Of a stretch of 64,000 nt of DNA, positions 33,245 to 46,196 are shown piece after piece; positions within the stretch are counted from its first letter, which is position 1; each line of letters starts with the position of its first letter. This DNA comes from Undaria pinnatifida (lineage: Eukaryota; Sar; Phaeophyceae; Laminariales; Alariaceae). The notes below the pieces were generated by a model. The model worked only from the letters and a program-made list of their open reading frames with translations. It did no database searches and had not been told where the DNA came from. The stretch covers positions 8,977,584-9,041,583 of the forward strand of contig JABAKD010000019.1 in NCBI GenBank assembly GCA_012845835.1. The letters run 5' to 3'. The position numbers and the translations under genes are program-made.

Positions 33245-36200
33245 TCAATTACGTTACTTCGTTAGTCATACTTCGCTTGGCATAGGTTGGGAGGCGATCA
33301 TGCAGACGGTATGTACGGAATACCTTATATATGTGGTAAGTCTTTATCTCGGGTGGCAAGCCGTGTACGTGGTTTTCCCAGGCGCGAGTAGTGAGACGTA
33401 TGCACCAGTAGGGACCTGGCACATCGTGGGCTGACACACGGTTTCATGTTTTGTATGTTTCTGGTGGAGGCATGAATTACGTTAGCCGTGATACATGCGT
33501 GTACCACCTTTGGTTTGTTCGTGCTTTTTCCGTGGGGTATTCCTCAGCTCCAGAGTGACTGGAGCCTGTTCTGTGACCACGGACTTGATTATGCGAGTTA
33601 ATGTGAGAACAACAACAATTGTCGTCAAGTTGCACTTGAAGTTCACAAAAAATCGTGTCTTGGGGCGAGCAGTAGTATTTAAAGTAAGCTCAAGTGAGAA
33701 ACCTCAGAAAAAACGTTGAATACATACTTTAGCACATATACATGTGACTCCTCTGCCAAGAAACTAGCCGGTACAAATACCGTTCGTATTTTAGCGGGAT
33801 TTTCGTGGAGTTATAAAAATTAAAAATCGCGCTGCTTCGCTTTCGTTTGTTGTTCGATGTCAGCGTTCGAGGGTGTGATATATACAGTATGTAATTTCTC
33901 CGAAATCTTGGATCTCACAGCTAGCTGGAGTGTATGTTTATTTTTATGTTTATGTTTAGTCTATGTACTCGTATGCTCCTTGAGTCAGGAAGAGCCTTAC
34001 TCAGAAAATTTCAAGCACCCGTACCGTAGCATGTGTTTGAGAACCTTGCCCTGTGCGTCATCCATACACAGGCCCTTGACGCGGCAGCGATACGCGCAGT
34101 AGTAGTCGCCCCGTGTCGCGTTGTCCTCGTAGTGAGATCGCGCTGTATCAGCAGAATAGTTGGCTCCTCCTGCCTCAACCGCCTTGTGCCGAAGACATCG
34201 AAAGCGAGGGGGCCGCCTTCTCCGATAGGGGTAATGCTGGCAAGATTGGCAAGATTACCCTGTACTACGATCAACTTCCCACCATACAAAGGCTCCGCAT
34301 GGGTGCCGGCTTTCTCCGGCACCGATGCTCCGGGTAGGGCAGGATGGCAATTCGACTTGTTCGATTCAAAAATATCCGATAGAGAAAAAACCGGTACTAC
34401 GGAACACATAGTAGTGTACGCACGTAGAAGGCAAGGTAATGCCACAAGGGATCGATAAAGACTAACAGTGGACTAGTTTTTTGTGCCTATTCTTGCGTGA
34501 ATCCGATTCTGAGCTTCATAATATTTCGATAGGATAAATCCGAGCCCGCAGACTGACCCTCTAGTCTGGCCACGAAGAGACGGTTCGAGTGCGTTTCTGG
34601 TGTTTTGCCTCAACCAAGCATGCAGGGCCAGCAAGGGGGTGGCCATGTATGCTGCATGTTCTCTACGTGGCCACTGAGAGGCGCGCACTGAACCAGCTTC
34701 TGCTATACACCATGCATGATCGTATCTACATCCCGAGGCTCGCAGACCGACTTTCTGTGTGTATAGTCTGATCGTGGAGAGACTTGCTGACGGTATTCTA
34801 CGCGTGAAACACGGTGTCGCTGCCTTCGTCATGCAATTCCTCGAATGCTATTTTAATGTTGTACATGTTGCCATCTGGGGACGATCGGGTCCCATCCCAG
34901 GATCGTAATCAATCCTCACATACACATACAACTCCGACACAACCCGGAAACAAACACGGATGGATATCACCAGGATTGATATCTCCCCGCACAGTGTGGA
35001 AATCCCCAACCCCACCAACCGGCCGATTTCTGGTTGGCTGGGGGTCGTATATTATAAAGCCAGCTCCACCCTGGGACGATATGGTCCCATCCTCGGTCCA
35101 GAGGTCATTCTATTATCTAAAAGTAAGACAAACCGGGGAATAAAACTATTTATCTCGGGTCGTCACCGCCCCTAACGGTGTGGAAGCCCCAACGCCGTTG
35201 GCTAAAATCGGTGATTGGTTCGAGCTCCAAAGCGCCGCCCCACCCTAGGAGGATAATAGAGGCTCACCAACCAATGGGGGGCAATTCCGTCGCACACGGG
35301 GGAGATAGGGTCCCATCCCCGTTTCAGCGAACCTCCGAATCTCCGCAGCTTCAACAACGCGGGAACTATAACAATGATCTCCCGAGTCAATACCTCCCCG
35401 CACTGCGTGTCAACCGCGACCCCAATGGCTTGTTCGTGATTTGCTGGTAGGCTTTGACCCAATAAGCTCACAATTATTTCGACCCACCTGGGTTTTTTCT
35501 CTCGTACGTTTCGGTATTCGGCAAACGTTTGCAATGCAAGCGCAATTCGACCAGCTATTTGCATGATGGGTCGCAAAAAAAATGCGATTTTAAGCCCATA
35601 TCAGGTTCAACGTGGGCGTGCCGAGCAAGCACGTCAAAAAATAAGGGTGAGAAACACTTTAACAGCAACAAATCAGCACCAAAGGCAACATATATCAACG
35701 AATTAGAGCGATTTGTATCCAGGATTCAGGCCCCCCCGGTTTTAAACACAATTCCAAACCCAAAAAAGTGGGGTGTTCGAAGCAACACGACATAGTAAAC
35801 AGAACTAACACTGGCAACTGGCGCAACACGAGCGTAATAACCGTGGTAAATGCCTGAAATGAGGCCAAAACAGTGCGTAATTAACCCGCGTAATAATGGC
35901 CAAACAGTCATGATGTACTAAAATCACCTCTTTGCCGCTTATGCGACACCGAAAGAAAATGCTGGAAATCCCGATTTCATTCGCTTATCCTAAACACCTA
36001 AGCTCCCTCATATATTTTCCCCGAGTTCTTAGCATATTACTCGAGTATGGCAAAAAAATCGCCATGCGACACCGCAATTCTTGCAAAACGCTCGACTTTA
36101 GGATGAATCTATACAGTTGGTACCCAGAGCGTCGAAGATGAAGCCATGCGGGACATAAGAGCGGTCAAATCGCCATGTGTCTCGGCAAACTGGACGCCAT

Positions 36201-37704
36201 ATATTGTCCGCAACAGATAAGAGCAATGAGCGCCTGCTTCGGCTTGTCACAGGGGGACATTGAATCGCAATACCACCACTGTGTACTTCTGCTGTAAAAT
36301 CTTGTTGCTGTCGCTTTGTCTGAAAAGCCGTTCTCGTATTGTATCAGTTTTATTTTCGTATCCCATCTATTATCCTTTAACACTACTCTCGCCCTCTTAC
36401 TCCCAGTAGTAGTAGAACTCAGATCAGGGGTCACATAGCAGGCCCTCCTGCCCCCTCCCCACTACGGTACATGGCTTAATTTTTATCCCTCGTCGATTCA
36501 CGTCGAATTGTACCTACCGACGCTGCTAGGCGTTCTCAGCAGTTGATTCTATGTTTTTGCATTTCTGCAAATATAATCATATCTCACAACGATGGGAATC
36601 AAACTCAAGGACCAACGCTAGTATTCGAAGTTAACCACTAGATAGACCACCGGGGCGACCGGCTGTATATAATTCATTGGAGATTATAATCAGCAATCAG
36701 CAGCAAAGAGTACGTCAAGTAGGGAGCAACACAACTATTCGCAGTTACGTACCAATAAGACCGCTCTTTTTCCAGTCGACCGCGGCAAACGACCAGAACA
36801 GCAACGGAGGCAGAGGAACCACAGCAACAACAAAGAACGCCTCCCACATCATCTATACTTGTCCATAAAGTATTCTCGGGGAAAAGAACCACCCGCCGAT
36901 GCGATACCGGGACGAATGCATGTCACTGGTTTGTTCCGTGGATACCGTCGTCTATACTACTTACTATACGACCTTCGCGTGGCGCAGCTTAACAGAAAAA
37001 TTTGTTCCCTGATTTTTGGTACACCTCCCCCTTGCTATAAGTCAGACAAATCGTGTGTGTAATGGAGCGCATCGGTGTGTGTGCTCTTACTCGTATCTAT
37101 ATTACTTGTACAAGTACAAACTATGTCAATGTGCCCGAACTACCACACCCTCGAGGCCGTGGACGCAGCCCCTCGTAATGCTGCTGTGTGGCGTTTTCTG
37201 GCGCAATAATCGTAGTCACTACCTCCTGGTTTTAGTCATGCGTGCGCCTACCATGTCTATCCATGTACGTACGTACCTACCGATATTCAATAATAAAATG
37301 CACTACTACTATGATGTCGTACCTACTGCGGTACCATGTGAAATTTCAGTAAATATTGTTTGTTTTGGGACTAACATAACGCCAAAATGGAAATAATGTC
37401 TTGCCAAGTTGAATGTTATCACCCTCTCCATACACATGTACATCAAGATCCGAAGAATAACTGGAGAGTACCGTTCCAAATACACTTGTTTGCGCGCTTC
37501 TCGCTTGTCGCGCTCAGCATCCATCCGCGTTCACGTCGAGGTGCGGGACGGACAGCGCAGGGCGAGGGGCGTCGGAGCCGTCCCCCGAAGACGGCGCTGG
37601 AACGAAGCGATTTGACCGAGAAATTCCAGTTCCGAGAATCCCATACTGAGGCCGAGACGAGAGAAACTCCCGACCAAATCCCTGAAAAAAGAATCATCAT
37701 ATAT
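33245..37704 (-). repeat. R1 interspersed repeat, copy 3 (longest uninterrupted)
   Basis: 33245-33610 and 34020-35950 are the inverse of R1 copy 2. 34865-35450 is the module part: the line GA-GAT-GGGTCCCATCC recurs at 34880, 35076 and 35305, each with CCAATGG/ATTGGCTGG boxes. 35700-37700 matches 42720-44870. A SINE S1 (36240-36662) lies inside, in the same place as in copy 4, and a short R2 end lies at 33890-33955. No frame is conserved between copies. Confidence 0.7.
36240..36662 (-). repeat. tRNA-derived SINE S1 inside R1 copy 3
   Basis: Minus strand, head at 36662: GGTCGCCCCGGTGGTCTATCTAGTGG (A box with an insertion), then a B box GAGTTTGATTCCC (36594-36606), the body, and a tail ending near 36240. 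Confidence 0.75.
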
Positions 37705-39168
37705 GTTGACCCTGATAGCTACACTGTAGTTGTAAGGGGAGTCGCCGACCTATATCCTTAATGAGGACACACAACTCGTAATGCGCGCGATCGGAGTATC
37801 ACACACAGCTTGCAAAGATGAGTTTCGACGAAATCTTCGATCTCACAGCTGGAAGTGTATTTTCATTTTTTATAATATATGCATATATATGGCCCCTTCC
37901 CACCCCCCCCCTCCAAACCTGCTCGCTTTTGATCAAAACCAGGCCCCCTTTCCCTTCACAGCTGTCAGATTTTGTCCCCCTCAAAAACGGGTTTTATTGT
38001 TTCCGCGCACAGACTGACTAAAATCATCCTGTTGACCCTGATAGCTACACTGTAGTTGTAAGGGGAGTCGCCGACCTATATCCTTAATGAGGACACACAA
38101 CTCGTAATGCGCGCGATCGGAGTATCACACACAGCTTGCAAAGATGAGTTTCGACGAAATCTTCGATCTCACAGCTGGAAGTGTATTTTCATTTTTTATA
38201 ATATATGCATATATATGGCCCCTTCCCACCCCCCCCCTCCAAACCTGCTCGCTTTTGATCAAAACCAGGCCCCCTTTCCCTTCACAGCTGTCAGATTTTA
38301 TCCCCCTCAAAAACGGGTTTTATTGTTTCCGCGCACAGACTGACTAAAATCATCCTGTTGACCCTGATAGCTACACTGTAGTTGTAAGGGGAGTCGCCGA
38401 CCTATATCCTTAATGAGGACACACAACTCGTAATGCGCGCGATCGGAGTATCACACACAGCTTGCAAAGATGAGTTTCGACGAAATCTTCGATCTCACAG
38501 CTGGAGTGTATTTTAATTTTTATAATATATATATTACCCCGCCCCCCTCCAAACCCGCTCGCTTTTGATCAAAACCAGGCCCCCTTTCTCTTCACAACTG
38601 TCAGATTTTGTCCCCCTCAGAAACGGGTTTTATAGTTTCCGCGCACAGACTGACTAAAATCATCTTGTTGACCCTGATAGCTACACTGTAGTTGTAAGGG
38701 GAGTCGCCGACCTATATCCTTAATGAGGACACACAACTCGTAATGCGCGCGATCGGAGTATCACACACAGCTTGCAAAGATGAGTTTCGACGAAATCTTC
38801 GATCTCACAGCTGGAGTGTATTTTCATTTTTTATAATATATGCATATATATGGCCCCTTCCCCCCCCCCCCCTCCAAACCCGCTCGCTTTTGATCAAAAC
38901 CAGGCCCCCTTTCCCTTCGCAGCTGTCAGATTTTGTCCCCCTCAGAAACGGGTTTCATAGTTTCCGCGCACAGACTGACTAAAATCATCCTGTTGACCCT
39001 GATAGTTGCACTGTAGTCGTAAGGGGAGTCCTCGACCTATATCCTTAATGAGGACACACAACTCGTAATGCGCGCGATCGGAGTATCATACACAGCTTGC
39101 AAAGATGAGTTTCGACGAAAGCTTCGATCTCACAGCTGGAGTGTATTTTCATTTTTTATAATATATTA
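37705..39168 (+). repeat. R2 tandem array, four units plus a partial
   Basis: Units start with GTTGACCCTGATAG at 37705, 38031, 38357, 38667 and 38992, giving periods of 326, 326, 310 and 325 bases. Each runs through GGTCGGCGACTCCCC (complement), GCGCGATCGGAG, GATGAGTTTCGACGAAATC and CTGGAGTGTATTTT, then a TA-rich and C-rich spacer. The first two full units are nearly identical, so amplification is recent. It lies exactly between R1 copies 3 and 4. Confidence 0.9.
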
Positions 39169-39707
39169 CCTGGTATGGCCATTTTGCCTGATCGTGGTCG
39201 CTCATTGGCCGGAGATCGTACATGAAGTAATCGTCATCTGCGGACGATAGGGGCCCATCCCACGATCATAATCCATCCACACATACATATACGACTCGGA
39301 CAACCCGGGAACGAACACGGATATCAGCAGACCTGAGGCCGCGCAGGGGGCAAATGATCCCCAACCCCACCGACCGGCCGACCTCTGATTGGCTGGGGGT
39401 CGTACAGAGCAGCTCCACCCAGGAACGATAGGGTCCGATCCCCGGTCCGGAGGTCATTCTATATCTCTAGAAGTTAGACAAACGGGGATTAAAACCGATC
39501 TCTCCCGGGTCGTCACCGCCCCTCACGGTGGGGAAACTCCAACTCCATTGGCTAAAGGGTCACCAACCAATGGGGGGCAGCTCCGTCGCGCACGGGGGAG
39601 ATAGGGTCCCATCCCCGGTTCAGAAATCCTCCGAACCTCTACAGCTCCAACAACGCGGGAACTTTAACGATGATCTCCCGGGTTGATACCTCCCCGCACG
39701 GTGTGTC

Positions 39708-40042
39708 TATTGGAGTACCTCGTACCCGGGGTTGCCTAGATCATCATGTGGTAGAGCATGTCAAGGTGGGAGCCGTCGATGGGCCCTCGGAAGCAGTCGT
39801 AAAACAGGTACTAGTATATATATTATTGTTGTCTCCGCCGAAGAAGGAAGGGTCACTCTGAACATGCACACCCGAAGACAACTACAATAGCATAATAATA
39901 CACTGAGCCAAAGGGGGCTCAACTCGAACATATCGACGACTGGGACCGCCAATTATATCGATTGTTTTACTCTACTATGTCCGTAGATTTTATGCAGTCA
40001 TACACATCATACATCAGACTTGTGCGCGGGTATAAACCAACA
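39708..40042 (-). repeat. 3' LTR
   Basis: On the plus strand begins TATTGGAGTACCTCGTAC and ends ATAAACCAACA; shares CTCGGAAGCAGTCGT and CTGAGCCAAAGGGGG with the 5' LTR. Confidence 0.8.
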
Positions 40043-42062
40043 TTCCCTCTGCCTGTGTGCCCGTAATGATAACGTTCAACCGAAGCGCACCATACGGAAC
40101 CTTGCTAGTTCAAGCAAGGTACAGCCTCAAATATCCGATGTCAATTTCGAACCAATACTGCCTCTGCTCCAAAAACTTGAATATTGATACCCCACGCCGT
40201 AGCTAGCGGAATCGAACCGCAGTCATTGTAACGGAAATCGCTGATAAGAAGATGGGCGATCAATAGTGCAGTAGGATTAATCCGTGTAAAACCAGAAAGA
40301 AAAACTTTCGATCGTTGTTCAATAAATCAAGCCAAAAATAACCCCAAAACCTAACAATGTTGTTCCCCGAAATTGGTATACCTCCAAATCTTCAATCAAG
40401 CAATGTTCTGGGGGTAGATACTCTCGTCCTCCACATTCTTCCGGCAAATGAAAAAATACTATAACAATTAGTATCAACGCAGACCTGAGTTTGATTCTCG
40501 GACGTTGATACGAGCACATAGTGAATCCTACATCCCTCCTGCTCGTGACTGTCATGATAATGCTCATTCCGTCCTAGATTAATGCAAACTCCAAAATACC
40601 ATCTAAACCCGAAAAAATACAGTATAAGAGTATCGCCTTGAATTAATATTTAATGACCAAAAAAATGAGCTTACATATAACTCCTCCAATCCGGAGGTAA
40701 ACTCCCCCATTCCGGAGTCAAGCCACATTTTGTCGAACCAGCTCCGCTCTGGTTTAGTCCATACCAAGCTCTCAACACGCGTCGGTATTACAGGACCCTT
40801 TGTTTCGGACATGTGCTTTTTCGACTATGGAAGCCAGCATTCATCATATCTACCTACTCTACCTGTTCAAAGAAATCAAGCATCCTGCCAGCTCGACCTC
40901 CAACTATTAAATAATATCACAAACAGTCCCCTTACACCTTATACATGAATCCCGTACCAACATATGGAACTCCCTGATATAAGATGGATCATAACCGTCA
41001 TGCTCATGAGAACAATCAACACGTAAACCGCCACTACCACGTACCAGGTACCAGCCATATAGGATAGACCGCTATTAATAGTACATCAATCAAAACCGTG
41101 ATTTTGTTTTCGACTAAGATCCAAAGTCGTATTTTCGGCAGCAACAATTTTTCCTCAACTCTTTAAAACTGAGGGAAAATGGTTAATTGGAAAGGAACCA
41201 AAGTGCCAACTCGTATTATATACTACAGAAAAATTCAGTTTTCTGCAGTTCACTGACCATATCATCAGGCAATCAAGCATCGCATCTTCTATCGTATCAT
41301 ATAAAAAAAGAAACGACTTGATCTCTTCAGGTACTAATGACTCTACTGAACTGTATGTACCACCTGTTACGCACACAACAACAACACATCAATCAACTCC
41401 ATAGAGAAATATGGAACAACGTAAAACATCTAGGGGAACGAATACGCGCCTTTTGTGAGCCGAAGTTCGTGCTGCCGCGGAAGGGGCGGTCCCCTCTTCC
41501 CTTGATTTGTCCTGCTCGCTTCCTACCCAGACCTTACCCTAATCCCCCTCGGTGCACATGCATGCTGCTGCTCCACGCTCTTCCCATTAGCTTCGCTGGC
41601 TGTCCTTCAACTGCCATCCCCCCTTTCCCAATCATCGTCGCGCAGAATTGCTCGTAACTGCAGCTCAAAAATCAGCCCTGAAATCGCTCGCTCAATGCAA
41701 GCACGTACAAGGAGGTCTGCCTAGCAGGTGAAGGACCGTGGCTCTTCTGGCTCACGCTTTCCGTCCCTGACTGCTCCGCCTCTTCCTGTATCTGGTTGTC
41801 TTAGGCTGCGTCTCGATGGTCTTGCTCTCTGTTGCTGCTGGTGTACGTGCGGGTTCCGTCACTGTCGTGTAGGGTGGAGGTCGACGACGAAGAACAGTCG
41901 CTCCTAAAGCATCCCGGGAAAAAAGTGTCTTGAGTCAGCCCCGGTCCAGCGCTTTCATCTCCCCGAGCTCGGTTCCAATATAATGGCCATCGTTCCCACT
42001 AGTATGAACTAGTGTAAAGGCTTCCTCGCAATACGATTTCCTGTGACGTCACCACGCTAGCG
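40043..42062. other. Interior of the LTR element, no gene
   Basis: Frames under ~110 codons only. A tRNA T-arm-like line (GCGGTTCGATTCCGC on the minus strand, about 40207-40221) has no matching acceptor or D arm. Confidence 0.6.
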
Positions 42063-42405
42063 TATTGGAGTACCTCGTACATGGTGTTGCCCAGGGAATC
42101 ATGTGGTAGAGCATGTCAAGGTGGGAGCCGTCGATGGGCCCTCGGAAGCAGTCGTGAAACAGGTACAAGTACTGGTATATATTATCGCTGTCTCCGCCGA
42201 CGAAGGAAGGGCACTCTGAACATGCACGCACACCCGAAGACAACTACAACAGCAGTAATAACATACTGAGCCAAAGGGGGTTCAACTCGAACATATCGAA
42301 GGTTGGGACCGCCAATCATATCAATAGTTCTACTCTACCATTTCCGTAGATTATTTGCAGTCATACACATCGTACATCAGACTTGTGCGCAGGCATACAA
42401 CAACA
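42063..42405 (-). repeat. 5' LTR
   Basis: On the plus strand begins TATTGGAGTACCTCGTAC and ends CATACAACAACA. It differs from the 3' LTR by scattered substitutions and small indels, so insertion is not very recent. Confidence 0.8.
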
Positions 42406-43239
42406 ACGTCAACCCTGACCCCATTGGCTTATTCGTAATGGCTGGTAGGCTTTGACCCGATAAGCTACATATATTTCGACCGGCTCAGGTTTTCTCGCAT
42501 ACTTTTCCGTATACGGCAAACATTTGCAATGCGAACGCAATTCGACCAGCTATTTGCATTATAGGTCGCACAAAAAGTTATAATAAACCTTTAATACCTG
42601 GTATCAGGTTGGCGTGCCGAGCAAGCACGATTAAAGTGAGGATAAGAGAAACACTTGAACCGCAACAGCACAGCACCATACGCAGTGTAAATGGACGAAT
42701 TTGAGCGATTTGTAACAAGGATTCAGGGCCCCCCCTGTTTTAAGCACAATTTCAAATATAAAATGAAGCGTTCAAAGCAAACTACATAATGTATTATTAA
42801 TGGAACTAAAAGACTAGCACAACTCGAGAAAAATAACCGTGGAAAAATGCCTGAAATGAGGTCAAAACAGTGCGTATTTGACTCCCTTGATGGCCGAGTC
42901 ATGGAATACTATAATCACCTATTTGTCGCGTATGCGACACCGAAACAAATTGCTGATGATCCCGTTTTCGTTCTCTTACTGGGTAAAAACATGAGCTCGC
43001 TCAAATTTTCGCGGGCTTTCTTGCATGCTACCTGGTACTCGAGTATATAGGGCAAAAAATCGCCATGCACCGGAATTCGTACCAAACGCTCGGCCACAGG
43101 ATGAATCTATACACAGTTGGTACCCAGAGCGTCAAAGATTAAGCCATTCGGGACATAAGAGCGGTAAAATCGCCATGTCCCGGCTTACTAACGATCATAT
43201 ATTGCCCACAACAGATAAGAGCAATGAGCGCCTGCTTCC

Positions 43240-43812
43240 GCCTGTCACGGGGTGATCTGTGCTGCCGTAATCAATTGCTTGTTGGTGTAGCTTGTTTGAA
43301 AAGCTGTTCTCGATTTTGTACCAGTTTTTTTTCCCATCCCATTACTTATTCTGCCCCTCCTCTCGCCCTCCCTCCCAGTGGTAGTATAACACAGGTCAGG
43401 GGTCACATAGCAGGCCTTCTTGTTGGTGAAGCTTGTTTCAAAAGTTGTTATCGATCTTGTATCAGTTTTTTTTTCCATCCCACTAATTATCCTTGCACTC
43501 TTCTCGCCCTCTCTCCAAGTTGTAGTACAACACAGATCAGGGGTCACATAGCAGGCCCTCCTACCTCCTCCCCACTACGGTACATACCTTAATTTTTATC
43601 GCGAGAGAATTCAGCATTTTCTTCCCTAGTCGATCCGCGTCGAATTGTACCTACCCACGCTGCTAGGGGTTCTAAGCAGGTAGTTGATCCTATTTTTGTA
43701 ATTCTGCAAACATAGTAAAAAATCTCGCAACGAACGGTGGTAACTGAATTCAAGGACCAACGTTAGTAGTATTCGAAGGTAACCACTAGATAGACCCCCA
43801 GGGCGACCGGCT
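43240..43812 (-). repeat. tRNA-derived SINE S1 with duplicated tail, inside R1 copy 4
   Basis: Head at 43812 on the minus strand (CGGTCGCCCTGGGGGTCTATC). The 3' tail segment occurs twice in tandem (43268-43418 and 43427-43575; shared line GGTCAGGGGTCACATAGCAGGCC in forms GTCAGG/ATCAGG). Same position in R1 as the copy at 36240. Confidence 0.7.
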
Positions 43813-44875
43813 CTATATAACTCGCTAGTGATGATTAATCAGCAATCAGCCGCAAGGAACACGTCATCGAGTAAGAAGCAAAACAAAAATATTTGTCAGT
43901 TACGTACAACACGATCGCTTTCTTTCCAGATCACCGCGGCAAACGACCAAAACGACGACGGAGACGTGCATCACAGCAACAACAACGCACGCCTTCCACT
44001 CCGACTACACTTCTCCATAGAGCCTTCTAGGGGAAGAAAACCACCCGAAGATGCGATACCGGGACGAATGCATGCCACTGGTTTCCTGCGTCGATACCGT
44101 CTATGCTACAACTACGACCTTCGCGTGGCGCAGTTTAGCAACAGGAACGACTTTTCCCTTGTTTTTTATGTCGAAAAATTATTCCTTACGTTTGGGTACA
44201 CCCTCCCCATCCATCAAATCAGATAAAAAGCGTGTGTGAAATAGAACATGAATCAGCGTGTGTGTTCTTACTCGTACCTATATTACTTGCACAAGTACAA
44301 ACTATGTCTATGTGCACCCTCGAAGCCGTGGACGCAGCCACTCGTAATGCTGCTGTGTGGCTTTTTCTGGCGCAGTAATCGTGATTCACTGCCTTCTCGT
44401 TTTAGTCATGATGCGTGCGCATTTGCCACACGTCTACATCCATGTACGTACGTGTACCTACCAAAATTCAATAAATAAATGCACTCCACTATAATACCTA
44501 CCGCGGAACCATGGGAATATTTTTTACAAAAAATATTAATTGTTTTGGGAAAAAACTGACGCCAATTTGGAAATACTGTCTTGCCAAGTTTTATTTTATT
44601 AACCTCTCCATACGTCAAGAGCCGAAGAATAATTCGAGAGTACCGTTCAAGATTTTTTTTCACGCTTCTTGCTTATCACGCTCAGCTTCCATCCGCGCTC
44701 ACGTCGAGGTGCGGAACGGAGAAGGCCGGGTGAGGGGCGTTGGAGCCGCCCCCTGAAGACGGCGCTCGAACGAAGCGATCTGACCAAAATATTCCAGTTC
44801 CGAGCATTCCTTACTGAGTCCGAGACGAAAAAAACTCCTGGCCAAATCCAAAAAAAAGAGAAAACATATATACGG

Positions 44876-46196
44876 AGTATATAATACTCCGAATATATGT
44901 AAGTATCAGAAAAACGTTACAGTTAACATTACCTATAAAGTTTCAAGGGCGTTGAATCATAACGTTGCAGTGAACAGGATGGGCTGCCGCCGTAGAGTAC
45001 ACCTGCCCGCATAGCTTGGGCATAGTCCCGAGATCAGGTGAAGGCACCCCCCCACGTCGATCACTCCTTTCACTTCTCTCCTCATTTCCTCCTATTCTTA
45101 TTTTCATGTTTTGACTACGTAAGCTCCACATTCCAAACCATTTTATTTTTTCCTTCTTCACCACAAGTGATGCTAACAGACACTTCGGTGATGCCACACC
45201 GCTGCAGCTCATACCACAGGTTCAGAGCCTCGACACACAACAATGCTGCCCACAGCCCTTTTTAGCTAAAGTGTTTTCTGAAGGACGGAGCTCCTTAACC
45301 CATGCATAATAGCGATACAACGAATAAACGAAATGTGGTCATTGTCATATCATGAGTGTACACACGATAGTACATGCTACGCGTGTGACGTGCAACTATT
45401 TGCGTCGGAGTCCCACACTGCATCCATCACCCCTTGAGCTAGCAGCCCGTGAAGCTTCGCGTGGCTGATCCTGCAATCGTCCGTTTTATTCGTCAAAGTT
45501 TCCTCTGAAGTCCCAAGGCGGTTGACTTAAAATCGCCGTCGGGTCATCTTGTTTGGCACTACAGCGGTAGGATTCCTGTATACCTGTTAATGGGCCGCGG
45601 CGTCATGGGATTTTTTGTGGGGCGTTGAATTTTCGTATGTCTCAAAAGTCAGATTTTGGGTGTGGTATACATATATAGGTTTTATAGAGCTCCTTAATTC
45701 GGGAACCTCCGAAAAAGAAGAACTAGACGAGCACATCTAGACCGTACTAATAGTAGTAAAACCGTTATTTTTTCAACCGCACTCGTATCAACGCTATGTA
45801 TAGGTTCAGGCCAGGCCGAACGCGTGGATGAGGTAGAACCTTTGTATACTGCTAATTCTGTACTGTAACGAGGTGCCGGACGCGTGCCACGCACGGTAGG
45901 GGCTGCTCGGTTGGAAATGTGTATACGTTACCCAAGCGCTGATATCTCGGAGCAAGTAAACGTGTAACTCGATCAAGGATCCCAGATGGCTCTCAGATTA
46001 AGTCCTCAACAGAAAACATTGTACACACAAGTGATATTCTAACCACACATCGGGGAGCTTTTCAGGTAATGATATGCTAAGGATATGCTAAATAATAAGC
46101 CCAAAACATGCTGCCTACCGTGGCGCGCGTCACCCGCTATCTGTTGTTTCACGTCGCAGGTATCCTGTTCCGGTGCAAACCTCCACCGAAAAAAGG
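44876..46196. other. Unassigned stretch upstream of the secretory gene
   Basis: Contains a perfect 7-bp-arm palindrome GGAGTATATAATACTCC at 44874-44890. Short frames only (for example 44943-45212 minus, 45694-45894 minus), none recognised. Any promoter for the gene at 46197 would lie here; I cannot point to one. Confidence 0.35.

Larger units (their letters stand above)
39708..42405 (-). mobile_element. Non-autonomous LTR retrotransposon, 2.7 kb
   Basis: Direct repeats 39708-40042 and 42063-42405 (335 and 343 bases, clearly similar throughout) bound a 2.0-kb interior. Read on the minus strand the repeats start TGTTG and end CAATA, as Copia-type LTRs often do. A polypurine tract GGCAGAGGGAA (complement of 40043-40053) directly precedes the 3' LTR. 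A candidate primer site TGGTGACGTC (complement of 42045-42054) starts 8 bases inside the 5' LTR. Flanks GTGTC (39703-39707) and ACGTC (42406-42410) agree in 3 of 5. The interior has no gag/pol frame, so movement would need proteins from elsewhere. Confidence 0.8.
39169..44875 (-). repeat. R1 interspersed repeat, copy 4, split by an LTR element
   Basis: 39169-39707 is the module part of R1 and 42406-44875 continues it, matching 35405-37690. The junction sequence in copy 3 (GCGTGTCAACCGCGACCCC) is opened here by the LTR element. SINE S1 (43240-43812) is inside. Confidence 0.7.

Noticed and set aside
40195-40240. tRNA gene on the minus strand (T-arm-like GCGGTTCGATTCCGC)
   Set aside because: No matching acceptor stem, D arm or anticodon stem could be paired around it.
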